A stretch of 64,000 nucleotides of DNA. Source: CALFUK01 sp964450495 (GTDB lineage: Bacteria > Bacteroidota > Bacteroidia > Chitinophagales > Saprospiraceae). Positions 1-7,723 of this stretch are shown here, in pieces (the stretch's first letter is position 1; every line of letters begins with the position of its first letter). Position numbers and translations under genes: made by a program. Under the pieces are notes generated by a model. The model was not told where the DNA came from and made no database searches. It saw nothing but the letters and a program-made list of their open reading frames with translations. The stretch covers positions 1 to 64,000 of the forward strand of contig CAYVFU010000014.1 in NCBI GenBank assembly GCA_964450495.1, in the 5' to 3' direction.

Positions 1-317
1 GTGAAGGGGCTGAATAGGATTTAAAAGATACTCAGGATGTTCAGGATCGATAAAATACATGGGATAGGCAAGATCAAAATTTGTACTTCGTATTCAAAAG
101 TTATAGTCGTCGGTTCTTGTTTTTAGTCGATTATTAAAAACTCAGTGATATTGTAAAACATATTGCACAGAAAATTAAATGTAAGAAAGAATCTTTTTTA
201 GCTTTAAATGCAACTTAGGACAAGTAAGAAGAGAGACTTTACATTTATCATCATACAAACAACAACACACATATAAATCATGTCTATCCTGGAAATCAAT
301 TAAAATATTATTCAACC
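1..317. other. AT-rich gene-free leader before the GxxExxY gene
   Basis: No convincing coding sequence is seen. The short minus-strand frame across 175-393 overlaps the real gene and has no recognisable domain. The stretch contains one arm of an inverted repeat (26-49) whose partner lies just after the following gene. The rest is low-complexity AT-rich sequence that presumably holds the promoter, but no clear -33/-7 pair could be picked. Confidence 0.5.
26..49 (+). repeat. Left arm of a 24-bp inverted repeat flanking the GxxExxY gene
   Basis: The core TCAGGATGTTCA at about 32-43 recurs in inverted orientation at 737-760. The two 24-bp arms differ at only about three positions when one is reverse-complemented. 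They bracket a single gene, 318-707. Confidence 0.6.
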
Positions 318-707
318 ATGAAGAACAACAACGAACAAATAAACGCCCTAACACACAAAATAATAGGTTGTGCCATGGAAGTCCATAACACAATAGGGGT
401 CGGTTTTCAAGAATTCATTTATCTACGTTCCTTAGCAGTTGAATTCGGCTTACAAGGAGTAAACTTTGTAAGAGAAATGGATATTGATATTTACTATAAA
501 GAGCTACACGTCGGCACACGCAGGGTGGATTTCTTTGTTGAAAGCAAAGTAATGCTAGAAATTAAAGCTGATACCAAAATACTTCCAGTACATAAGGTAC
601 AAGCCATTAATAATTGTGTGGCGTTTAATATCCCTGATGGACTAATCATAAATTTTGGATACACACGTTTGCGAAATGTCGCACACGTTTTCTCACTAAT
701 ATTGTGA
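318..707 (+). CDS. GxxExxY family protein
   Basis: A 129-residue protein of the GxxExxY family (PDDEXK_3-like), whose biochemical role is not firmly established. The name-giving motif is present as G29-F-Q-E32-F-I-Y35. A nuclease-like acidic/lysine pattern follows, with D71 in RVDFF and E81-I-K83 in MLEIKA, which fits a restriction-endonuclease-like fold. Usual family length is 120-135 residues, so the gene looks intact. The start ATG follows a long AT-rich leader. The gene stands alone, convergent with the next gene, and inverted repeats lie about 270 bp upstream and 30 bp downstream. Family members are often present in several copies per Bacteroidota genome, so this may be one copy of a small dispersed unit; that is inference. 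Family call is firm, function unknown. Confidence 0.85.
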   Translation: MKNNNEQINALTHKIIGCAMEVHNTIGVGFQEFIYLRSLAVEFGLQGVNFVREMDIDIYYKELHVGTRRVDFFVESKVMLEIKADTKILPVHKVQAINNCVAFNIPDGLIINFGYTRLRNVAHVFSLIL

Positions 708-736
708 ATATCATGTTAATCCTCCCCGCACACGTC

Positions 737-760
737 CGATCATGAACATCCTGATTATCC
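737..760 (-). repeat. Right arm of the inverted repeat flanking the GxxExxY gene
   Basis: Reverse complement of 26-49 with about three mismatches; the shared core reads TGAACATCCTGA here. It lies between the stop of the GxxExxY gene (707) and the stop of the convergent cyclodeaminase-like gene (772). Confidence 0.6.
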
Positions 761-771
761 TTTATTCCTGC

Positions 772-1716
772 CTACATTCTTTCCACCAACATCCCTGCTA
801 TTACCAAATCTTCTAATGCCATCCCAGTAGATTTGAATAAAGTGGTTTCATAAACTGTACTCCTCGATGTATGTTTAGTCTGACACAACTGAGTCAAATC
901 ACCCTTAATATCTTCAAGCTTAAATGCTCCTTCTTTTACTGCTGTGACTATCTCTCCTGCATGATATGGTGTCGTATCCAAATTATCGGTATAGACTGAA
1001 CTATTGGAAATGACATCTGTACTCACCTCATGCATGTCATGGGTAAAGGATCCTGCAAGATCCAGATGTTGTCCTTCACCAAGATCTGATTGGTTTATCA
1101 GTGATTCATTTGACGAAGTAATGCAACTGATGACATCTACCTTATTCAATTTATCTTTATATCTCTCAACAGGTATTATTTCTGCATTTATATTATTACT
1201 TATATTGTCAATGACCTCTTTAGATTTATTGATATTTCTACCCCATAAATAAATCTTCTCGTATTGGTGGGCAACTTGATGAGCCTCAATATAAAATGGA
1301 GATATAGCACCATTTCCCAATATCATTAATGTTCGAGAATCTGAACGAATCAGCTTTGATGCTGCCAAAGCAGAAGTTGCAGCAGTTCTTAAATTCGTAA
1401 TTAATTTAGCATCCATACTTAGTAATGGCTTTCCATTTGTCGCATCGAAAAGATTGTAAATACCATTAACGTATGGATCATTTCTTTGACTATTGTTAGG
1501 AGTAGATGTAATCAACTTACAACCGAAGTATTTTTCATTGTCCCATGCCGGCATATAAATAAACGTATTCTCCAAGCCTCCATCAACACTGGTATATGTG
1601 TTCATCGTTTTTGGTGGACTCACAATTCTTTGTTCTCGAAAGGCTAAGTCCAACGCATGTATGAGATCTTTGTAATTAATTAATTCCTGAATAAGCTCAT
1701 TCGATATCCACTTCAT
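772..1716 (-). CDS. Ornithine cyclodeaminase / mu-crystallin family protein
   Basis: A 314-residue NAD(P)-dependent enzyme of the ornithine cyclodeaminase/mu-crystallin family, full length for the family. The conserved active-site lysine is K67 in FGCKLIT, the substrate-binding arginine is R110 in NLRTAATSALAA, and the dinucleotide-binding turn is GNGAISP at 134-140, slightly divergent from the usual GxGxQA. Members act as ornithine cyclodeaminases, alanine dehydrogenases or cyclic imino-acid (pyrroline/piperideine-2-carboxylate) reductases, and the sequence alone does not separate these. A flavin amine oxidase-like gene and an aminotransferase lie 3-4 kb away, which would suit an imino-acid reductase role, but they are not in one operon. 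A strong terminator (1751-1786) separates it from the upstream OmpA gene, so it is probably transcribed alone. Confidence 0.85.
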   Translation of the reverse strand: MKWISNELIQELINYKDLIHALDLAFREQRIVSPPKTMNTYTSVDGGLENTFIYMPAWDNEKYFGCKLITSTPNNSQRNDPYVNGIYNLFDATNGKPLLSMDAKLITNLRTAATSALAASKLIRSDSRTLMILGNGAISPFYIEAHQVAHQYEKIYLWGRNINKSKEVIDNISNNINAEIIPVERYKDKLNKVDVISCITSSNESLINQSDLGEGQHLDLAGSFTHDMHEVSTDVISNSSVYTDNLDTTPYHAGEIVTAVKEGAFKLEDIKGDLTQLCQTKHTSRSTVYETTLFKSTGMALEDLVIAGMLVERM

Positions 1717-1750
1717 GATGCAAGCATTTTATGGACAATTTAGTGAAATA

Positions 1751-1786
1751 AAAAAGGCCTTCCTGTATGTGCAGAAAGGCCTTTTT
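1751..1786 (-). terminator. Intrinsic terminator after the OmpA/TSP3 gene
   Basis: A 15-bp stem with one mismatch (AAAAAGGCCTT.CTG pairing with CAG.AAGGCCTTTTT) and a 6-nt loop. The A/T tails make it able to work on either strand, but position fits termination of the minus-strand gene that ends at 1812. Confidence 0.85.
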
Positions 1787-1811
1787 ATTATTTATCGATT
1801 ATCAGTATTCT

Positions 1812-3632
1812 CTACTGAATTCTTTCCATTACAAATTCAACACGTCTGTTAAGTCTTCTACCTCTGAGCGTGGAGTTATCAGCAACTGGTTGTGTCTCAC
1901 CGAATCCTTCATAATCCATTCTAGATGCATCAACTCCGCGAGAAATCAAGTATTCGTAACAAGCTTGCGCTCTATTTCTAGACAAGAATAAGTTAGCATC
2001 AGCTGGCCCTGTACTGTCTGTGTGCCCTCCGATAACCAATTTGTAATTGTAGTATCTTGACATCAGATCAGCAATTGAATTCAAGTATTGATATGATTCT
2101 CTAGTGATGACATCTCTCGCTGTCTCAAACTGGATTGCTCGCATCGCAATCTCTAAGATATTCGCTTCTTCTAGTGTTATATAACCATCTCCACCAACCG
2201 GCTGAGATGTAGAAGGAATAGTAGTGCTCGGCTGAGGAGTAGTCACTACACTCGGTTGCGTAGGAGTAGATGGACAACCATTATTGTCTACCGTACCTGC
2301 TATGTTTGGACAATTGTCTCGGTCATTAGGTATACCGTCACCATCAGAATCAGGACAACCATTGTAAACTGAAGGACCAGCTTCATTTGGACAACTATCG
2401 TCAATATTTGCAATGCCATCACCATCTGTATCAGGACAACCACCCATAGCTGCAGAACCAAACTCATCTGGACATCTGTCATTTGAATCCAAAATACCAT
2501 CGCTATCTCTGTCTCCTGAATCAGGGCAACCGTTATTTGCTAGTGTACCTGCGGTACGTGGACATTGATCATCAGGATCAGCTACACCATCACCATCTGT
2601 GTCAGGACAGCCATTAGTTGCTGAAGTACCAGCTTGATCAGGGCATCTATCTCTTGCATCAGGTACACCATCACCATCTCTATCATCACCAGCACTAGTA
2701 GGCGTATCCGTAGGACAACCTCTATTGCTCACAGGACCTGCTTGGTCTGGACAATCATCAATCGCATCACGGATGCCATCACCATCTCTGTCATCTGCAT
2801 CTGGGCAACCATTATTAGAAATTGATCCAGCCATATTAGGACATTCATCATCGTTGTCAGAAACTCCATCACCATCTGAATCAGGGCAACCTCTTGATTC
2901 TACAGGACCAGCAGTTTGAGGACATCTGTCTTCATAATCTGGCACACCGTCAGCATCTGTGTCTGGACAACCATTTAATTCATGAGATCCAGCAACTTGT
3001 GGACATAAGTCAACGTCATCTGTCAAGCCATCTCCGTCAGAATCAATTTTATCCATTTCTTCTTCCATCATTTCTTCTTTCTCCATCACATCATCTTTAC
3101 CTAGCATATAGATAAATCCAAGACCATGATGAAAATTATCGCGAGTACTTGACAAGGATTTTCTGTATTCAGTTTGGAAATTGACATATCCGCGAGGATG
3201 GAATTTAAATTTCACACCAAGACCAACTGGAATTTGTGCGTTAAATTCTCCAACATCTTCTGCAACACCAGCAATACCAGCAAGCACGTATGGTCGTATT
3301 TTAGAAGCTCTATCTAAAAACTCATAATTCACTTTTGCATCCAGACCAATAATTGTTTTGTGGAAAGGGTCATTTAAATTGATGACTCTATTATGACTTT
3401 GTACAACCCCCACTTTCAATGGTACATTAATGCTTAAATCTGGAGTTAAAAAACGGTGATAACCAACTTCAAATCCAGGGTGATAAGAGGTAAAATCCCC
3501 GAAATCTCCTTCATTAAAAGTTTGGTAATCAAGCAGTAAACCTTTAAAGGATATGCCGTTCTTTGCTTGTCCATCAGCATTCGTGACAAACAAGAAAGAG
3601 AGTAGTACCAAAAAGAGTAAGCCTTTTTTCAT
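1812..3632 (-). CDS. OmpA family outer-membrane protein with nine thrombospondin type-3 repeats
   Basis: A 606-residue outer-membrane protein. A signal peptide (MKKGLLFLVLLSFLFV, cleavage probably near residue 22) leads into a beta-barrel-like region to about residue 185. A run of nine Ca-binding TSP3-type units follows (about 196-458), each with Asp-rich DxDGDG loops and a paired Cys (DxCP...GCPD). A Ser/Thr/Pro linker leads to a C-terminal OmpA peptidoglycan-binding domain (about 485-606) containing GGHTDSTG and the conserved NRRVEF. The architecture is OprF/OmpA-like and common in Bacteroidota, where such proteins tether the outer membrane to peptidoglycan. It is transcribed alone, with a terminator downstream. 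The repetitive Asp codons create long spurious frames on the opposite strand. Confidence 0.92.
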   Translation of the reverse strand: MKKGLLFLVLLSFLFVTNADGQAKNGISFKGLLLDYQTFNEGDFGDFTSYHPGFEVGYHRFLTPDLSINVPLKVGVVQSHNRVINLNDPFHKTIIGLDAKVNYEFLDRASKIRPYVLAGIAGVAEDVGEFNAQIPVGLGVKFKFHPRGYVNFQTEYRKSLSSTRDNFHHGLGFIYMLGKDDVMEKEEMMEEEMDKIDSDGDGLTDDVDLCPQVAGSHELNGCPDTDADGVPDYEDRCPQTAGPVESRGCPDSDGDGVSDNDDECPNMAGSISNNGCPDADDRDGDGIRDAIDDCPDQAGPVSNRGCPTDTPTSAGDDRDGDGVPDARDRCPDQAGTSATNGCPDTDGDGVADPDDQCPRTAGTLANNGCPDSGDRDSDGILDSNDRCPDEFGSAAMGGCPDTDGDGIANIDDSCPNEAGPSVYNGCPDSDGDGIPNDRDNCPNIAGTVDNNGCPSTPTQPSVVTTPQPSTTIPSTSQPVGGDGYITLEEANILEIAMRAIQFETARDVITRESYQYLNSIADLMSRYYNYKLVIGGHTDSTGPADANLFLSRNRAQACYEYLISRGVDASRMDYEGFGETQPVADNSTLRGRRLNRRVEFVMERIQ

Positions 3633-3805
3633 CTTAATTCCTAAGTTTTATGATGTCTGTTTTGTTCAAAATATACTTGAATTTACCATTTATATTATTG
3701 AAAACACATCTTGAAATATACGTATATGTTTCTAATTGACAATGATTTAGTTATACAATAGCCAATTCTTAATTAGACACAAAGATACACGACCATGGCG
3801 AAGCA

Positions 3806-4297
3806 TTACTCTAGAGTCTCAAAAAATCCATTTTTGGTGTTCTTTTTGACATTATTCCAGTGAAAATACCTACCATTCATACTGATATAAACACCTGGGC
3901 TCAACGTTTGCGCAAATGCCACAGAACTACCGAGATTAAAAAAGCCATCAGATGATGATCCAAAAGCATGTGGAATCATAGCCCCAGTAAGCACAATTGT
4001 CTTATTACTTATTTTCGCTTCTGCCAGCACTTTTGCTGTTACAGGCATTGTATCTGTACCGTGTGTAATTATAATATCGTTGTATTTTGTTGATCTGCAT
4101 TGATGAACAATAATCTGTCTATCCGCATCAGTCATCTCTAGACTATCAACCATCATCAAGGTTTTTACATCTATATCAATGGTACATCTCCCTCGCTTGA
4201 ACATGCTTTGTAAATGCGTATCCTTGAAATACAATTCACCAGTGATAAAATTATATTCTTTATCGAAAGTACCTCCTGTTACAAAAACCTGAATCAT
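3806..4297 (-). CDS. Short asparaginase (N-terminal catalytic domain only)
   Basis: A 163-residue protein matching only the N-terminal domain of type I/II L-asparaginases, which are normally about 330 residues. The catalytic set appears complete: T10 in TGGTF (nucleophile), D51-S52 (substrate carboxylate binding), T81-D82 in THGTDT, and K152 in the VKKNT segment that aligns with the active-site lysine. The C-terminal domain, which in classical enzymes contributes to the neighbouring active site of the dimer, is absent. The frame ends cleanly and no remnant of the second domain is seen downstream, so it looks like a natural short form rather than a fresh truncation. It is divergent from the aminotransferase gene at 4397. 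Activity on asparagine is inferred from the motifs. Confidence 0.8.
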   Translation of the reverse strand: MIQVFVTGGTFDKEYNFITGELYFKDTHLQSMFKRGRCTIDIDVKTLMMVDSLEMTDADRQIIVHQCRSTKYNDIIITHGTDTMPVTAKVLAEAKISNKTIVLTGAMIPHAFGSSSDGFFNLGSSVAFAQTLSPGVYISMNGRYFHWNNVKKNTKNGFFETLE

Positions 4298-4368
4298 TAA
4301 AAATCACTAAGTTTTAAAAAGTGTAAAATGAATTATATCAATATGTTTATTAGCACTTATTCATTTAC

Positions 4369-4376
4369 TACCTTCG
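4369..4376 (+). promoter_or_regulatory. Possible -7 promoter box for the aminotransferase
   Basis: TACCTTCG matches the Bacteroidota -7 consensus TAnnTTTG at five of six fixed positions and lies 20 nt before the ATG. No matching -33 TTG was found, so this is weak. Confidence 0.3.
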
Positions 4377-4396
4377 TATAGCTAAAATATGTACTT

Positions 4397-5605
4397 ATGA
4401 CTACCGACAATTCCCATTTCTTGTCAGATCAAATCAAATCATTGGGTGAATCCGCTACATTAAAAATGTCAGCACTTGCCCGTGAGCTCGGGGCACAAGG
4501 ACATAATGTGATCTCTCTCAGTATTGGTCAACCTGACTTTGATACACCTAAACACATCAAAGATGCTGCCAAAGAGGCACTGGATAAAGGAATCACAGGG
4601 TACACACCAGTACCTGGATCTGTAAAGTATAGAGAAGCCATTGTCAATAAATTTAAACGTGATAATGGATTAGATTATTCGATGAAACAAATTGTTGTGT
4701 CTAATGGTGCCAAACAATGTATTGCTAATATCTGCTTGGCACTCTGCAACTCTACGGATGAAGTCATCATATTTACACCTTACTGGGTGTCGTATATAGA
4801 AATTGTGAAATTTGCTGGTGGTCGTCCCGTTATTTTAAAAGCACCAATTGAAAATGACTTCAAAGTCTCTGCTGAGCAATTAGAAGCAGCGATTACAAAT
4901 GACACAAAATTAATCATCTTCTCCTCCCCTTGCAATCCAACAGGATCCGTATATACAAAACAAGAATTGGAGTCTATAGCCGAGGTATTGAGAAGACATA
5001 AGGACATATTCGTGGTTTCTGATGAAATATACGAACACATAAATTTTGGAGATCCTCACACTAGTTTTGCTTCTTTAGACGGAATGTATGACCGTACAAT
5101 TACTGTCAATGGTATGTCAAAAGGATTTGCAATGACGGGATGGAGACTGGGCTACATGGCCGCTCCTCAATGGCTAGCCACTGCCTGTGCCAAAATCCAA
5201 GGTCAGTTTACTAGTGGTGCAAGTGCCTTTGGTCAATATGCTGCTGCGGTAGCACTTGATTCTGACTTGGGACCAACTAAAGAAATGACCAAAGAATTCG
5301 AGAGGCGCAAACATATGGTTATTGAATTACTGAGAGAGATTCCAGGTTTTCGAGTCAATGATCCACAAGGTGCGTTTTATATTTTCCCTAATGTCAGCTA
5401 CTACTTTGGAAAGACAAACGGCAAAGACACCATTTATGACGCAGATAGTTTTGCTATGGAAGTCTTAAATAATGCACACGTTGCATGTGTTTCTGGAAGT
5501 GCTTTTGGCAATGATGAATGTATGCGTATTTCCTATGCTGCAAGCGAAGAAACGTTGCGTGAAGCAGTCAGAAGAATCAAGGAATTCTTGGCTGATTTTA
5601 AGTAA
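4397..5605 (+). CDS. Pyridoxal-phosphate class I aminotransferase (aspartate aminotransferase-like)
   Basis: A 402-residue fold-type I aminotransferase, most like the prokaryotic aspartate aminotransferase subgroup. PLP-binding residues are visible: N180 in CNPTGS, D209 and Y212 in VSDEIYEH, the Schiff-base lysine K242 in NGMSKGFAMTGWR, and R250 in the same motif. A C-terminal arginine in CMRISYA binds the substrate alpha-carboxylate. Length is normal. It would transfer amino groups between an amino acid, likely aspartate or a similar one, and 2-oxoglutarate in the cytoplasm. It is followed 47 nt later by the sarcosine-oxidase-like gene on the same strand, so the two may be co-transcribed. 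Exact substrate is not determined by the sequence. Confidence 0.92.
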   Translation: MTTDNSHFLSDQIKSLGESATLKMSALARELGAQGHNVISLSIGQPDFDTPKHIKDAAKEALDKGITGYTPVPGSVKYREAIVNKFKRDNGLDYSMKQIVVSNGAKQCIANICLALCNSTDEVIIFTPYWVSYIEIVKFAGGRPVILKAPIENDFKVSAEQLEAAITNDTKLIIFSSPCNPTGSVYTKQELESIAEVLRRHKDIFVVSDEIYEHINFGDPHTSFASLDGMYDRTITVNGMSKGFAMTGWRLGYMAAPQWLATACAKIQGQFTSGASAFGQYAAAVALDSDLGPTKEMTKEFERRKHMVIELLREIPGFRVNDPQGAFYIFPNVSYYFGKTNGKDTIYDADSFAMEVLNNAHVACVSGSAFGNDECMRISYAASEETLREAVRRIKEFLADFK

Positions 5606-5652
5606 TTAGCTCCCCGTTCTTATTTTGTGTAGTAACCACAACTATTCATTCT

Positions 5653-6834
5653 ATGAAAGGCAGCATTCTAATTGTCGGTGCAGGTGTATTTGGGGTGTTC
5701 ACCGCTATTGAACTTGCAAAACGAGATTTCACTGTCACTCTACTAGAATCTGGGAGAATTCCTAATCCTAAGGCGGCATCAACAGATATTTCCAAAGTCG
5801 TTCGTGTAGAATACGGCTCAGATCGAGAATACTTTAAGATGGCAGAAGTCAGTATGAACCAATGGAAAAATTGGAATAACATACTCAACGAAGACGTATA
5901 CCATGAGGTTGGTTTTCTTATGTTGTCCTCTTCTACTATCTCAACAAAGGACAATACCTATGAAGCCCATAGCCTAAACATGCTTTTATCGGAAGGCTAT
6001 AACGTAGAGCGACTGAATAGCGCTGACATAATAAACCGATTCCCAAGTATAGCAGAAGGCTTGTACCAAGAAGCAATGTATAATCCTAAAGGTGGTTTTG
6101 TACGTTCAGGTAGAGCGATAGAGTTATTGGCAAATTACGCTAAACGTATTGGTGTACGTATTGTTGAACAGACTATAGCTTCAACACTTATTATTGAAAA
6201 AGGTGAAATCAAAGGCATTAAAGATCATCGTGGACAAAAATACTATGCAGATCAAGTTGTTGTTTCAGCAGGAGCGCATACACCCTATCTCTTACCTGAA
6301 TTACAGCCCTATTTCAACATTACAGGTCATCCTATATTTTGGTTGCAGCCAGATCAACCCAAACTATTTAGTGCAGACAAATTACCTGTTTTCATGGCAG
6401 ATATAGCGCATACCGGCTACTATGGTTTTCCGTATAATAAGCACGAAGGAATTGTAAAAATATCAAAGCATGCAAGTGGATTATCTCAACATCCTGATCA
6501 TGACAGAGTTGTTACAGAGCAAGAAACTGCTGATTTACGAACTTTTGTAAAAAAATCTTTTCCAATACTTAAAGACGCACATCTTAAGTATACCAGAAAG
6601 TGTTTGTACACGGATACATTAGATGGTCATTACTGGATCGATAAACATCCTACCGTAAAAGGATTGATTGTCTCAACAGGAGGCTCCGGACATGGGATGA
6701 AAATGGGACCTGAACTTGGAAGGATTACTGCAGATGTCGTCGAAGGAATCGCACATGGGTATTCTAATCGATATGATTGGCGGCATATCTCAATAGATAA
6801 GATTAGAAAGGAAGAGGCACGTCTGATCGACTAA
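5653..6834 (+). CDS. FAD-dependent amine oxidoreductase, monomeric sarcosine oxidase-like
   Basis: A 393-residue DAO-family flavoenzyme. The Rossmann motif is G9-A-G11-V-F-G14, followed by the acidic E32 that binds the adenosine ribose. The segment RKCLYTDTLDGHYWIDKHP carries C317 at the position where monomeric sarcosine oxidase attaches FAD covalently, and SGHGMKMG places K350 at the oxygen-activating lysine. Monomeric sarcosine oxidases and N-methyl-amino-acid oxidases are 370-390 residues, so it is full length. It would oxidise a secondary amino acid (sarcosine, N-methyl amino acid or a cyclic imino acid) in the cytoplasm. Its neighbours, an aminotransferase and a cyclodeaminase-like reductase, support amino-acid catabolism. 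The substrate is not known. Confidence 0.87.
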   Translation: MKGSILIVGAGVFGVFTAIELAKRDFTVTLLESGRIPNPKAASTDISKVVRVEYGSDREYFKMAEVSMNQWKNWNNILNEDVYHEVGFLMLSSSTISTKDNTYEAHSLNMLLSEGYNVERLNSADIINRFPSIAEGLYQEAMYNPKGGFVRSGRAIELLANYAKRIGVRIVEQTIASTLIIEKGEIKGIKDHRGQKYYADQVVVSAGAHTPYLLPELQPYFNITGHPIFWLQPDQPKLFSADKLPVFMADIAHTGYYGFPYNKHEGIVKISKHASGLSQHPDHDRVVTEQETADLRTFVKKSFPILKDAHLKYTRKCLYTDTLDGHYWIDKHPTVKGLIVSTGGSGHGMKMGPELGRITADVVEGIAHGYSNRYDWRHISIDKIRKEEARLID

Positions 6835-6922
6835 TAAATTACAGACTATTTAGTTCTGACCAAATTAAACCTAGGACCCTTTCTTCTGTTTAATAACAAA
6901 GACACAAAAGCAGCCCATAAAC

Positions 6923-6962
6923 TTTTCAATAACCATAGAGAATTTTCAATAACCATAGAGAA
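6923..6962 (+). repeat. Perfect 20-bp tandem duplication
   Basis: TTTTCAATAACCATAGAGAA occurs twice in a row between two genes. It looks like a simple slippage duplication in the 240-bp gap between the flavoenzyme gene and the convergent methyltransferase gene. Confidence 0.9.
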
Positions 6963-7072
6963 ATAATTGAATCTAAACACAAAGTTACATTAGATCGATA
7001 AAACAATGCATGAAAATGACTACCAATAAAAGACAGAGATAGGAGACACTATTTCATTCTCTAGGAACCTAC

Positions 7073-7702
7073 TTACCTATTCATTGATTTATAATGTTGG
7101 TATAATTCGTTGTTAAGTGTCGATTGATTGTATTTATCAATTGCTTCACGTTGTCGATACAATTCGTAGACAATTACAGCACAAGCGACACTTATGTTTA
7201 GGCTTTTCACCATACCTACTTGTGGTATAAAAATATTTCCATCTAAATGGCCCAGGAACTCATTAGATATTCCTTCATGTTCGTTGCCAAGAACGATAGC
7301 CGTAGGTACCGTGAAGTCACAGGCATATATTGGTTTTGCTTCTTCAGCTAAATGTGTACCAAGGATCAATACGTTTCTTTTTCTTAACTCATGGACACAA
7401 TCTTCGACTGAAGTAAACAAGCATGTCTTTACCCATTTTTTGGCACCAGAACACGCCTTACTATTGAGCCCTTTTTGTAAAGTATCTTCAGTCAATTGGG
7501 CTTCAGTATAAACTACAAATACATTTGGAATGCCTACTGAATCACATGTTCTCAACACAGCCCCAATATTGTGTGGATCGTGCACATTTTCTAGTACTAC
7601 AATTACATCTGTTTGCCTAAGTGAGGCTAATTTTTGTATGCGCTGTTCTCGATCGACAGTTATACCATCATTAAATTTGGATCCTGGATTATTCGCTAAC
7701 AC
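7073..7702 (-). CDS. SpoU/TrmH family RNA 2'-O-methyltransferase
   Basis: A 209-residue SPOUT-class methyltransferase that would transfer a methyl group from S-adenosylmethionine to a ribose 2'-OH in tRNA or rRNA. All three SpoU motifs are present: motif 1 ENVHDPHNIGAVLR (38-51) with the catalytic arginine, motif 2 VLGNEHEGIS (137-146), and motif 3 IPQVGMVKSLNISVACAV (159-176), which forms the knotted cofactor pocket. The N-terminal RIQKLASLRQ resembles TrmH (tRNA Gm18) proteins, so TrmH is the best guess. It is the last gene of the minus-strand nusB-guaA run, 21 nt after the PBP1 lipoprotein gene. Confidence 0.88.
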   Translation of the reverse strand: MLANNPGSKFNDGITVDREQRIQKLASLRQTDVIVVLENVHDPHNIGAVLRTCDSVGIPNVFVVYTEAQLTEDTLQKGLNSKACSGAKKWVKTCLFTSVEDCVHELRKRNVLILGTHLAEEAKPIYACDFTVPTAIVLGNEHEGISNEFLGHLDGNIFIPQVGMVKSLNISVACAVIVYELYRQREAIDKYNQSTLNNELYQHYKSMNR

Positions 7703-7723
7703 GCTATAAAGATAAATACTTTG

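Noticed and set aside
2300..3115. Several overlapping frames across the TSP3 repeat region on both strands
   Set aside because: They are shadows created by the repetitive Asp/Cys codons of the OmpA/TSP3 gene and have no domain of their own.
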